A stretch of DNA of 64,000 bases from Virgibacillus halodenitrificans JCM 12304 (GTDB lineage Bacteria; Bacillota; Bacilli; Bacillales; Amphibacillaceae). The stretch is taken from contig NZ_BAZS01000009.1 of assembly GCF_001310895.1 (NCBI RefSeq), positions 1 to 64,000 on the forward strand, in the 5' to 3' direction. Every line of letters starts with the position of its first letter. Within the stretch, counting starts at the first letter, position 1. Under the pieces are notes generated by a model, which worked only from the letters and a program-made list of their open reading frames with translations, did no database searches and had not been told where the DNA came from. The translations under genes and the position numbers were made by a program. Below are positions 1-8,784 of this stretch, piece by piece.

Positions 1-2047
1 ATGGGAAACAAAGTTCGGAAAATTGATCTTTCGAAAAGTATAAGGGGAAGGTTATTAGAAAGCTATCTCATTAAAGTTTGATACAGAAAAAGATATAGAT
101 AACTTATCCGTAAATATTGGTAGGCTGGCAATCACGGATAATTCTATAGCACCTTCAGAAATAAGAAAAGCAACATTTGACGAAATCATGTTCGAAGATT
201 ATGCACATGCAGAAGCCCGTATTTACTGGGAACGCACCCGAAATGCTACATTATATACTATTCATCGGGTAATGGAAGATGGAACCAAAAAGTTTATTGG
301 AGCAACTCCTAATAATGCTTTTTATATTCCTCCATTTGAAAAAGATGGAAAGGAAGATAATTTTGATTTTGAAATTACACCAATCTCTGAAACAGGTGTA
401 AAGGGACCTGTAAAAGAACTTCAATTTGACTGGACCATTCCGACCAATACAGCTGAATTCGTCGATAGAAAAAACAGGGGAAATGTTGCTTTAAACCAAC
501 CAGTGGTTTCAAATGTAGATGTGGAAAACGATGGTCCGGTCAATAAAATTAATGATGGAGTTATTACATTAAGTAAATGGGCTACAAAAGGAACATCAAG
601 TAAAACAGATCCACACACTGCCACCATTGATTTGGGAGAAGAGAAGGAAATTAGCCGTTGGGTTGTCCACCACGCAAACGCTCCTGGAGCCGGAGAGAGC
701 CCCTTGATGAACACGGTAGATTTTAAACTGAGATATGCAAAGGATGATGGGTTACCGTTATTGAATGGTGATACCTCCGAAAGTAAAGAACGGGTAAGTA
801 AAATGGAGTTTCTTAATGCCGATTCAGTGACAGATAATAGACTTGATGTCACAGATAGAAATTTATCGGAACCGATCAAGGCTAGATATATTCAGTTATA
901 TGTCACAAATTCTGATCGGTCGCAATGGAAAGCAACTAGGGTATATGAATTTGAAGCGTATAAAGAAAAATTCAATCCACGGACAGAACCGATTAACATG
1001 CAGTTTGTAAAGGCGAAAAATAACAAAGATGCTGATGATGTTGTTCTTGTAAGTGAAGTTACGGAGGGTGATAAAGTTAACCTCTACAGTGATATAGATT
1101 CTAAAGAAGTATTAGCTAGTAAGGTTGCTCCGGAAAGTGGATTAGTAAAATTTACAGAATTAGACTTTGGGACCGACAGAGGGAGAATTTATTATACAGT
1201 AAAAAATAAGAACTATTTGGAGAGTGTTAAAAGAAGTGTGCCATATGGTGCTGAAACTGGTGAAAAAATAGAGGTACCGCAAAAAGAAGATATATCTCTA
1301 AAGCGTTCATTAAAAGGTAATCAACCTTCTTATGCTAATAAATATGGGGTCTTAACATTGAAGAATCTACCAGACGGTGTCCGTGCTGAAGTGTATACAA
1401 GTGAAGATCAACTATTCCCTGATTTATTATCTGCTCCTGCTAGAAACGGGGTTATCGTGCAAGAGCGTATACCACTGGAGGAAAAGAATGGTGAAATTTA
1501 CATTGAGTTAGTGAAAGAAGGAGTAAACAATTCAGATCGTTTTACCGTTACCTATGAAACGGACAAGTTGTCAGGAGATGTAACCGGGTTGAAAGATATC
1601 ATTTTCGAGTATGGCAAACTTAAACAAGAAGATTACACCTTAAAATCATGGGAAGATTTTAATACAGCAATGAAGGAAGGCAAAGAAATTTTGGCCAAAG
1701 ATACTCCAGCAGTAGAGGAGATACTTCGTATACAAGATGAAATAGAGTCTAAAGCCTCGGATTTAAAAGAGAGAGAGGCATTTATCAATTCAGGAATAGA
1801 TAACTTAGATGATGAACTGGAAATAGCTTATGAAAAAGGTCATATTACTAACCATGGGATCTTTAATAGTTTGCTAAATAAGGCAACCAAGATTCAACAA
1901 GTTAGTGATAATAAGGTAGAAGTGATAAATAGATTGAAAGCACTTGGCAATCAAGTTCGAGCACAATCCGGTAAAAAAGTAGATGAAGTGTTCGCTGAAG
2001 GGTATTTAAGTTTAATTGAAGATTTAAAGAATGAGATAAAGAGATAG
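1..2047 (+). pseudogene. 3' part of secreted glycosidase, probably GH85 endo-beta-N-acetylglucosaminidase
   Basis: The gene enters from the left edge and ends at TAG 2045-2047. The main frame is open only from about position 59; stops TAA 41-43 and TAG 56-58 precede it, while another frame is open over 1-81, so a frameshift near 59-80 is likely. The start of the open part (ISLKF..., then SVNIGRLAI) resembles the end of GH85 catalytic regions. After it come a fibronectin-like strand region, an F5/8-type carbohydrate-binding domain (about 480-970), an Ig-like part, a FIVAR-like helical segment (about 1580-1770) and a FIMAH-like C-terminal domain (about 1770-2044). GH85 enzymes cut the chitobiose core of N-glycans. 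The catalytic residues lie outside the window, so the family is inferred from accessory parts only. Confidence 0.6.
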
Positions 2048-2078
2048 TATTGAAGAAATGACATTGTTAAATATGATT

Positions 2079-2114
2079 AAAGCTCTGTAAAGAAAATTCT
2101 TTGCAGAGCTTTTA
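2079..2114 (+). terminator. Terminator after the GH85-like gene
   Basis: A long hairpin pairs AAGCTCTG.AAAGAA with TTCTTT.CAGAGCTT around a short loop and ends in a modest T run. It lies about 32 bases after the stop codon. Confidence 0.7.
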
Positions 2115-2162
2115 TGTTTTTCAATAAGTGATGCCGCACCTTCACCCCTTTAGAACCATTCT

Positions 2163-2519
2163 TTATCCCACATCCCTGACCTTCCATACCCACCAAATCA
2201 ACACAAATTGTAACGGCAAACGTAGCCATAGAGCATACTCAGAGACACTAAATTTTTCTGGTGTGAATGCCATATAAATGTTTACAGGGAATACGAGTAC
2301 TAGAAATATGGCAATGAAAACCCCGGCAGGTTTCCTCGTGAACGGGTTTAATAGAGTGATTGCGAGTAAAATTTCTACTACACCTGATACATAGACAATG
2401 GCTGTGCGGAAGGAAACCCATTCTGGCATAGCAGCTATGAAGAAGGAATCTAGTAAAAAATGTCCAATTCCTGCAAGGATGAAGAGGGCGGCAAATAAAT
2501 ATAGTGCAATTTTTTTCAT
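2163..2519 (-). CDS. DoxX-like small membrane protein
   Basis: This 118-residue protein has four predicted membrane helices (about 4-25, 38-60, 67-88 and 95-113) and ends in a short basic tail, the usual size and layout of DoxX/DoxD-like proteins. The start has a clean AGGAGG eight bases upstream. DoxX-like proteins are often linked to thiol or quinone redox chemistry, but most small members have no proven role. It stands alone between two convergent or unrelated genes, so context adds nothing. Confidence 0.75.
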   Translation of the reverse strand: MKKIALYLFAALFILAGIGHFLLDSFFIAAMPEWVSFRTAIVYVSGVVEILLAITLLNPFTRKPAGVFIAIFLVLVFPVNIYMAFTPEKFSVSEYALWLRLPLQFVLIWWVWKVRDVG

Positions 2520-2675
2520 GTGGTATCCTCCTGACTTGTTGCTCGTGTTTATTGTAACATGTGTAGAATATGGGTGTGCTTGAGGGGGCCTGATACTTGC
2601 CGAATTCTAGAAAATACTATTTCTTTAATAATAAAATAGAATTGCATATAATGGTTTTAATAGGAGGTGAATAAC

Positions 2676-2907
2676 GTGCAAAAACATGAATTAAATGAGA
2701 TTCATCATGCTTTAAAAAAATATTCAGGGGGAAATAACAGGGAAAATTACTGAACTTGAGGAACGAATGGATGAACGTTTTGAACGTCTTGAAACTAAAT
2801 TCAATAGCACAAGAGCAGAACTAATAGAGACACAAGAAACAGTGGACTTTCTCTCCAGTAAAACTGTGCAACACGAGAAGAAACTACGTAAATTCCTCAA
2901 TCAATAA
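2676..2907 (+). pseudogene. Small coiled-coil protein gene with a one-base insertion
   Basis: A perfect AGGAGGTGA (2662-2670) precedes GTG 2676. The first frame reads VQKHELNEIHHALKKYSG and runs into TGA 2751. A second frame picks up at the G run near 2726-2731 with EITGKITELEERMDERFERL and ends at TAA 2905. Removing one G restores a protein of about 76 residues, nearly all charged helix with heptad character. I do not recognise a family. Small helical proteins of this type are common in Bacillaceae accessory regions. The extra G could be a sequencing error. Confidence 0.55.
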
Positions 2908-3807
2908 CATTCCTACCAGAAGCTTTTTTTAACGTTGAACTTATGTAAGCAATCATTGATGATCAGATTCTGATGTGGCTCTGCTTTTTAATACCTCACC
3001 ACTATAATCGTCTCAAACATGAAGAAAGGGGCATGGACGGTTTAAAATCCTTTGTTCACTTAAAAGAATTCATTCAGCACCTTATGTCTACGTCTTCTTT
3101 TTGTTTCTGTTTCTGTTTAAGTATGGCCCACTTTTTAGAACACTTTTAGGTACTCTTTTGGCCCTCTATTAGGCACATTTTTACACCTTCTCACTAGCCA
3201 CGATTATCGTTTCTACTTTTTTAAAAAAAATACCCACTATTTATGCCCCCATTCTTTATTTTCCTACGATATTAGATATAAAAGCATTTCTTTAGAAGGT
3301 AGAAGGATGGATTATTTTAAACAGCCATGAATTTCCTGAAAGAATTGATTTGGAGCCCATTTCAGTTCATGCATGGTCACTTTGGTTTACTTTGGACTGC
3401 TATGGCGAAAGTCTTTTGCTGCGTGCTTCCAGGCTCCAGGTCAAGACAGTGTTATTTATGTAGGCGCGAAACGAATTTATCAATATAGTTTCAAGTGATC
3501 GTAACCATTCTGCAGCCTACCCTATGGTTCAATTATAAACGTATCTAGAGGGAATGGAGAGTAATTGTGAACTGCAAAATGAACCACAAGATGAGCCACA
3601 AAGTGAGCCCATTAATTAAACATAAATAAAACTAAAATAAAAGAAAAGAGAAGAAGCTGCTGCTATCGTTCGTATCATACAAAAGTCCTGAATTTTAAAA
3701 GATAAGCGTTCATTTTCTAGGCAAAAGGATTTGTTTGTTACGAAAGCAATTCTCTCCCTTGCTTTCTTGCCTTATACTATTGGTATAGGAAATATAAGGA
3801 AATAGTT
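2908..3807. other. 900-bp gene-poor stretch with decayed coding remnants
   Basis: No open frame of reasonable length is present. Short protein-like stretches occur around 3340-3510, for example a frame reading QAPGQDSVIYVGAKRIYQYS before a stop at about 3499, but they are broken and too short to assign. The stretch separates the DoxX/coiled-coil genes from the LXG toxin and looks like an eroded accessory region. Confidence 0.4.
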
Positions 3808-3821
3808 GGGAGGGGAAGCAT

Positions 3822-5858
3822 ATAAAAGTTCTCAACGTGGAGCAATTACATAATGGATTGGATCAGACGGTAAAAGAGGTTAATGACTTCGGACCTCAAG
3901 TCAAAGAATTAGAGCAGCGTATGCAAGCATTAATAAATTTAGAAGATTCTTTTCAGGGAAAAGGCGCCCAAGCGATCAAGTCTTTTTATGAGGAAGCTCA
4001 TATACCATTTCTGTTGCTGATGGAAGGAATGCTGACTGATTTTACAAAAACGATCGGTCAAATCAAGTCCTCGGTGCAAGCGTTTGAATCGAATAAAAAG
4101 GGCGTCATTCATGAGCAATTTTTACAGGAGAATGTGGAGCAGGGACTTACAATGGCGGAAAGTGTTACACTATCTTTAACAGATGAAGCCAATGCGCTCA
4201 TCGATGAAGTCAAGGATATTGTGGTCCTCCCGGAGATCCAGGAAGAAGATTTTCGGCAACGGATCAAGCAGTCTCGTAATCAAGTGGATCATACTCTGGA
4301 AAATCTGTATGCCCTCGACGAGGAAAGTACGGGCAAGCTAGAAAAGATGGACAACGATCTCCAGACGATGAAAACCTATGTAGAGAAAATTTCCGGGTTG
4401 TTTCAAAATGGGGATTTGAGTGTTGCAGATTATGAGGTGAAGCAGCTAAGTACGTATGATTTTCATCAGGAGCTGGTGGGAGCGGTAAAGGAAAAGGCGA
4501 AACAAAATACGTTTTCCTTGGATGTTTTCCTGGAATGGGGCGGGAAGAAAGTCCTTTCCCGTTTTGGTTCCCTTGGTGATGTTGCCATTGCCTATATCCA
4601 GGAAAAGTTCTCTATGCGGACAATGGATTACAGTGTCCGAGCAATGAAAGCAGTGCTTGCAGCGACAGGCAGCCACATTACAGCAGCTGAATTTACGACA
4701 GTAAAAGATCAGGTTGTGAAGGAAGTAGCCGTTTCCGATTACAAATCGGAATGGCAGGGCACCTACCTGACCTTGGCTAATGGCCGAATTTTACGGAAGT
4801 ATACCGACACCGCCGGAGAAGTGCAGTATCAGTTTGTGGAGGAGATACCGGAGAGTCGGGAGCAAAACGCCTTTATGAAAACAATGGACACCTTTGGGGA
4901 AATTGGCCAAGACGTTTGGGATGCTGCCGGCCAACGTGCAGACAAGATGACAGATTCCTGGTATGATTTCGGTAATTACATTACGTTTGGCGCTTTTGAT
5001 ACGGGAAAGGGCATGTATGAAGGATACATGCACCGAGCTGATAAGATGTTCGATTCGACGTATGATTTGTTCAATGCCTTTTCCTTTGGCGCAGGAGATA
5101 TGATTCAGGGAGCAATCAATCCTGAGGAAAACTTTTCAAAAGAGCATTGGCTTAATAGTATCGGTCTTGCGGGAATGGTGGTTGGCGCAAGAGTACCTGC
5201 AGGAAGAGCTGGCAGTGGAACGAAAGCAACGGTAAATAAGGTGGAAGGAGCAACGAAGACTCCAGATGCTACTCCTAAAGCGAAACCGGACGCAGGAAAA
5301 ATGACTATCCCAACCATCCAAACCCTCACAGGGAAGCTTAACTGGTTTAAAGCACATTTGCCTGAACTGCGGGTAGTTCAAGATAGTACGGGCGGGCAGC
5401 ATTATGTGTTTAGTAAGCGTGGGGATGGGAATGGTAATCTTAGGGAATATAAAAATTATAAGTCAGTAGAGTATAATGGAAATACTAAAGTTAATGGAAA
5501 AGTTAGAAACACTAGCAGAAGGGTTTATCAAAGGAAAGACATAGATTACGAAAGAGTTGATCCAAAGACTGGCAAAAATAACTATCAATTAATGAAAAGT
5601 GGAAAACCACCAATTTGGAAAGATGGTACTAAAATAGAACTTCATCATTTAATTCAAAGAGAACCTGGATCCATGGTGGAACTCCCGAGTAGTATGCATA
5701 AGGAATATGATAGAATATTGCACGGTTTAGTGGAAAATGGCGGGAGTTTTAGAAATGATCCCGTTTTAAAAAAACAATATGAAAATTTTAGAACGAAGTA
5801 TTGGAGATGGAGGGCTAAACAAATAGATATTGGCGAAAATTATAAGGGGGATTTTTAA
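3822..5858 (+). CDS. LXG-domain polymorphic toxin with LHH-type HNH/EndoVII nuclease tip
   Basis: Residues 1 to about 200 form the helical LXG domain that marks type VII secretion effectors of Firmicutes. A linker region with a glycine- and alanine-rich hydrophobic patch follows. The last 150 residues carry the LHH motif (LHHLIQREPGSM, first His codon 5643) typical of the LHH family of HNH/EndoVII nucleases, so DNA cleavage is the likely toxic activity. LXG proteins usually begin MKVLxVE; here IKVLNVE is encoded with ATA at 3822, five bases after GGAGGGGAA (3809-3817). The only standard start is GTG 3837, which is too far from that site. The stop overlaps the immunity gene (TAATG). The secretion machinery is not in the window. 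Confidence 0.88.
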   Translation: MKVLNVEQLHNGLDQTVKEVNDFGPQVKELEQRMQALINLEDSFQGKGAQAIKSFYEEAHIPFLLLMEGMLTDFTKTIGQIKSSVQAFESNKKGVIHEQFLQENVEQGLTMAESVTLSLTDEANALIDEVKDIVVLPEIQEEDFRQRIKQSRNQVDHTLENLYALDEESTGKLEKMDNDLQTMKTYVEKISGLFQNGDLSVADYEVKQLSTYDFHQELVGAVKEKAKQNTFSLDVFLEWGGKKVLSRFGSLGDVAIAYIQEKFSMRTMDYSVRAMKAVLAATGSHITAAEFTTVKDQVVKEVAVSDYKSEWQGTYLTLANGRILRKYTDTAGEVQYQFVEEIPESREQNAFMKTMDTFGEIGQDVWDAAGQRADKMTDSWYDFGNYITFGAFDTGKGMYEGYMHRADKMFDSTYDLFNAFSFGAGDMIQGAINPEENFSKEHWLNSIGLAGMVVGARVPAGRAGSGTKATVNKVEGATKTPDATPKAKPDAGKMTIPTIQTLTGKLNWFKAHLPELRVVQDSTGGQHYVFSKRGDGNGNLREYKNYKSVEYNGNTKVNGKVRNTSRRVYQRKDIDYERVDPKTGKNNYQLMKSGKPPIWKDGTKIELHHLIQREPGSMVELPSSMHKEYDRILHGLVENGGSFRNDPVLKKQYENFRTKYWRWRAKQIDIGENYKGDF

Positions 5859-6313
5859 TGAATAAAAAAAAGCTAATTAATCTTATTAATGAAAATAAAG
5901 AACCAGATGATTTTACAGGAGGAGTAGATGAAAAGCAGATTAATTTAGTTCAGGATACTCTAAATTTAAAATTGCCGGAAAGTTATAAGTGGTTTTTAAG
6001 TAATTATGGATCTGGTGGTTTATTTGGAGTAGATATTTTAGGGATAGCAAAATCTAATATTGCTACTGTTATTATTGAAACAGAAAGTTATAGAAATTTG
6101 GGAATTAATGATAATTTAGTAGTTATTGAGGATATAGATGAATATGCTTATTGTTTAGATACAAGCAAAATGGCGAGTAATGAATGCCCGGTAATAGCTT
6201 GGGATAAACAAACAGGGCTGGATGACTACAATACCGCAGAAAATTTTTATGAGTTTTTATATCAAAGGCTACAGGATTGCAAAAGAAGCTTGGGAAGAAG
6301 ATTTTTGATATAG
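5858..6313 (+). CDS. SMI1/KNR4 (SUKH) family immunity protein
   Basis: This 151-residue protein has the SUKH layout: an N-terminal helix, then LKLPESYKWFLSNYGSGG, the hallmark of the family, followed by an acidic beta region and the WDKQTGLDDYNTAENFYEFL tail. SUKH proteins bind and neutralise nuclease toxins of polymorphic toxin systems. The start codon overlaps the stop of the LXG-LHH toxin by one base, so both are translated together, as expected for a toxin and its cognate antidote. Base composition is more AT-rich than the toxin body, as is common for swapped tip/immunity modules. Confidence 0.88.
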   Translation: MNKKKLINLINENKEPDDFTGGVDEKQINLVQDTLNLKLPESYKWFLSNYGSGGLFGVDILGIAKSNIATVIIETESYRNLGINDNLVVIEDIDEYAYCLDTSKMASNECPVIAWDKQTGLDDYNTAENFYEFLYQRLQDCKRSLGRRFLI

Positions 6314-6343
6314 TAATCGATTAATTTATATAGCTAACAATAA

Positions 6344-6384
6344 AGCACTTGCTTGTCTTATGAGGCAAACAAGTGTTTTTTTTT
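6344..6384 (+). terminator. Terminator of the toxin-immunity pair
   Basis: CACTTG.TTGTC pairs with GGCAA.CAAGTG and is followed by nine T residues. It closes the LXG/SUKH pair. Confidence 0.8.
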
Positions 6385-6539
6385 CGATACAAATAAAGTG
6401 CAAATTTCACATTTAATCATCTGTACTGTCTCCACCTTAATTTTTTTAAGTGTTGACGCGAGTGCGAATAAAACTTTTACTACACTATGAGAAAAAATTA
6501 AAACAAAAATAGACTTAGCATTACTTCTTGAATGGAAAA

Positions 6540-6652
6540 ATACTAGAGAATATGGGTAGTAATTAGAGTACCTAAGGATACAGTATTAAATATTGGGAGG
6601 GCTGAACAACAGTTTACGTGAAGTATGGTTGGTTTGATCATAATTATAGATG
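6540..6652 (+). pseudogene. Remnant of a second toxin C-terminus
   Basis: One frame reads IWVVIRVPKDTVLNIGRAEQQF (ending about 6616), and after a one-base shift continues KYGWFDHNYR to a stop at 6651. This has the feel of the last residues of a polymorphic-toxin tip, and it lies just ahead of a small immunity-like gene. No start, LXG domain or full tip remains. It is best read as an orphan or decayed alternative toxin tip. The toxin family is not identifiable. Confidence 0.4.
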
Positions 6653-6691
6653 AAGGAGACAAATGAGCTTCCAAATAGATAGGAGAAAACA

Positions 6692-6961
6692 ATGGATAAT
6701 CGTAAGCAATTACTTGAACAAATAAAAATAGTTATAAATAAAATTGAAAAGGAATATGGTAACGAATTAGATGATGGCATTTTACAAACTATATATATAA
6801 GATATAAGAACGCATTAGAAATATTAGAGAATGAAATGAACATAAATGAAATAAATATAACTGGAGGTGTAAGAGCATATATGGATAGTTATAGTGACTA
6901 TCAAAATCCGCTATTAGGAGAAATACATATAGCTGAAAAAATGCTCAATGTATTAGTGTAA
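6692..6961 (+). CDS. Small orphan immunity-like protein
   Basis: This 89-residue, mostly helical, acidic protein begins MDNRKQLLEQIKIVINKIEKEYGNELDDG and ends in a loop rich in Gly and Tyr before a final helix. The RBS is TAGGAGAAAAC before ATG 6692. I do not recognise a named family. Its position directly after a toxin-tip remnant and behind an LXG/SUKH pair suggests an immunity protein kept after its toxin was lost. The alternative is an unrelated small gene. Confidence 0.55.
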   Translation: MDNRKQLLEQIKIVINKIEKEYGNELDDGILQTIYIRYKNALEILENEMNINEINITGGVRAYMDSYSDYQNPLLGEIHIAEKMLNVLV

Positions 6962-6999
6962 GAAGTTTGAATTTTAGTTAACTCTTATTTACGGCTTTA

Positions 7000-7015
7000 T
7001 GTGATAAACATCACA
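7000..7015. promoter_or_regulatory. Rex/Fnr-type operator upstream of nox
   Basis: TGTGATAAACATCACA is a perfect inverted repeat of TGTGA-N6-TCACA form. This fits both the NADH-sensing repressor Rex and Crp/Fnr-family sites. It sits just upstream of the likely nox -35 element. Redox control of an NADH oxidase by Rex would make sense; an Fnr-type regulator cannot be excluded. Confidence 0.6.
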
Positions 7016-7020
7016 AATAA

Positions 7021-7048
7021 TTGATTTTTAAAATCAAAGTGTTATTAT
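7021..7048 (+). promoter_or_regulatory. Probable nox promoter with a second palindrome
   Basis: TTGATT (7021-7026) and TATTAT (7043-7048) are 16 bases apart and fit a sigma-A promoter. The spacer start is part of a perfect palindrome TTGATTTT-T-AAAATCAA (7021-7037), which could be a further operator or just AT-rich chance. Confidence 0.5.
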
Positions 7049-7128
7049 AGATATATAAGATTAGTGCTATTTACTATATCTTATTATGTGAAATAGTGAT
7101 CAATTAAAATAATGGAGGATGATTTAGA

Positions 7129-8511
7129 ATGAAAGTAGCGGTAATTGGATGTACTCACGCTGGAACTGCAGCGATTAATAATATATTGAAGCTTTATCCT
7201 CAGGCGGAAATTGATGTTTTTGAAAAAAATGATAATGTTTCTTTCTTGTCCTGTGGGATTGCACTTTATGTAGGTGGTGTAGTGAATGATGCAAATGGAC
7301 TGTTCTATGCTTCTGTAGAACAATTTGAAAAGCAGGGTGTGCGTATGCATATGAATCATGAGGTGACTTCCTGTGATGTAAACAAAAAGCAGTTAGTGGC
7401 AAAAGATATGAAAACAAATGAGATCACAGCTGTGGATTATGATAAGTTAATTATTACTTCAGGTTCTTGGCCAGTAACACCACCAATTCCTGGCTCAAAT
7501 TTGGAGAATGTATTGTTATGTAAAAACTTTGCACATGCCAATGAGATCATTGCGCGTTCTGCATCTGTGGAGAATGTTGTTGTTGTGGGAGCAGGATATA
7601 TAGGGGTTGAGCTGGTTGAAGCATTTGAGCAAAATGGTAAAAATGTAACATTAATTGATAGTGAAGAAAGAATTCTCAACAGATATTTAGATGAAGGTTT
7701 TACAGCTCCTGTTGAAAAATCCTTCGAACAACGTGGCATTACGTTAGCACTTGGTCAGACAGTATCTGAGTTTGCAGGAACAGATGTCGTGGAAAAAGTG
7801 ATTACCGATCAAGGCGAGTATAAAGCTGATTTAGTGGTTATGTGTATTGGATTTAGACCGAATACACAGCTCTTCAACGGCCAGGTTGATATGTTAGGTG
7901 ATGGTGCCATTGTTGTGAACGAATATATGCAGACAAGTGTAGCGGATGTTTATGCAGCTGGGGACTGTTGTGCGGTGAATTACAATGCAACCAAACAGCC
8001 GGCTTATATTCCGCTTGCAACGAACGCTGTCAGAATGGGCACACTTGTGGCGCATAATCTGGTGAAACCTGTATTAGCACATCCTGGAACACAAGGTACT
8101 TCCGGATTGAAAATTTATAACCATAACATTGCTTCAACAGGATTAACAGAGCGTGCTGCAGAGATGTCAGGTCTGTCTGTAGATAGTGCATATATTGAAG
8201 ATACGTCTCGTCCGGAATTTATGCCGGAAAATGCGTTGATCCAATTGAAGCTAGTGTATGAAACAGACACATACCGTATTGTTGGTGCCCAGGTGATATC
8301 TGACACTGATTTCACACAGGCGATTAATACAATTAGTGTTTGTATTGCTAACAATATGACCATTGAACAACTGGCTTTAACTGATTTCTTCTTCCAGCCA
8401 CATTTCAACAAGCCTGTGAACTATTTGAATCAGGTAGCATTGGAAGCAATGGCAAAGGAAAACGCGAAAGCAGCTGAGGAATTGAGTAAAGAGCATGCTG
8501 TGTTGGTTTAG
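7129..8511 (+). CDS. nox: NADH oxidase (water-forming) / CoA-disulfide-reductase-type flavoprotein
   Basis: This 460-residue protein has the full layout of the family: an N-terminal FAD fold (VIGCTHAG), the redox-active Cys42 in SFLSCGIALYVGG, an NAD fold with VVVGAGYIGVEL, the FAD-contacting YAAGDC motif, and the C-terminal dimerisation domain ending in FFFQPHFNKP. The single Cys near residue 42, with no CxxxxC pair, is typical of NADH oxidases and peroxidases that cycle through a sulfenic acid. It would regenerate NAD+ by reducing oxygen. The RBS is GGAGGATG. It appears monocistronic, with a palindromic operator upstream and a terminator downstream. Confidence 0.88.
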   Translation: MKVAVIGCTHAGTAAINNILKLYPQAEIDVFEKNDNVSFLSCGIALYVGGVVNDANGLFYASVEQFEKQGVRMHMNHEVTSCDVNKKQLVAKDMKTNEITAVDYDKLIITSGSWPVTPPIPGSNLENVLLCKNFAHANEIIARSASVENVVVVGAGYIGVELVEAFEQNGKNVTLIDSEERILNRYLDEGFTAPVEKSFEQRGITLALGQTVSEFAGTDVVEKVITDQGEYKADLVVMCIGFRPNTQLFNGQVDMLGDGAIVVNEYMQTSVADVYAAGDCCAVNYNATKQPAYIPLATNAVRMGTLVAHNLVKPVLAHPGTQGTSGLKIYNHNIASTGLTERAAEMSGLSVDSAYIEDTSRPEFMPENALIQLKLVYETDTYRIVGAQVISDTDFTQAINTISVCIANNMTIEQLALTDFFFQPHFNKPVNYLNQVALEAMAKENAKAAEELSKEHAVLV

Positions 8512-8605
8512 AAAAATGGGCTATTGATGTAGAAACACCCGTACTAGCGAGTGGGAGACTCATCGTAACTTTCAAGACATGAAAGATAGATAACTTAGCA
8601 TGAAA

Positions 8606-8635
8606 AGCGGACAGTGTCGTACTGTCCGTTTTTTC
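8606..8635 (+). terminator. Terminator downstream of nox
   Basis: CGGACAGT pairs with ACTGTCCG around a five-base loop, followed by six T residues. The rest of 8512-8784 shows nothing further. Confidence 0.85.
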
Positions 8636-8784
8636 ATGGGATAGAGGATAATGCATACGTTAAAGAAAACTATGCGAACTAAGAAATCACCAAACCTTGC
8701 ACTTAGTCATTGAAGTTAATATTCCAACATATACGTACATGCTGGTTTCTGTAACGTAGCTCATTCCTGCTTGCCTATTTCTTC

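Noticed and set aside
421-879. Minus-strand frame (152 codons) opposite the GH85-like gene
   Set aside because: Lies wholly inside the F5/8-type domain coding region; no ribosome site.
2398-2583. Plus-strand frame of 61 codons overlapping the DoxX-like gene
   Set aside because: Mostly antisense to a better-supported gene; no ribosome site.
3822-6961. Prophage or integrated element around the toxin locus
   Set aside because: No integrase, structural genes or attachment-site repeats were found; the region is a toxin-immunity locus only.
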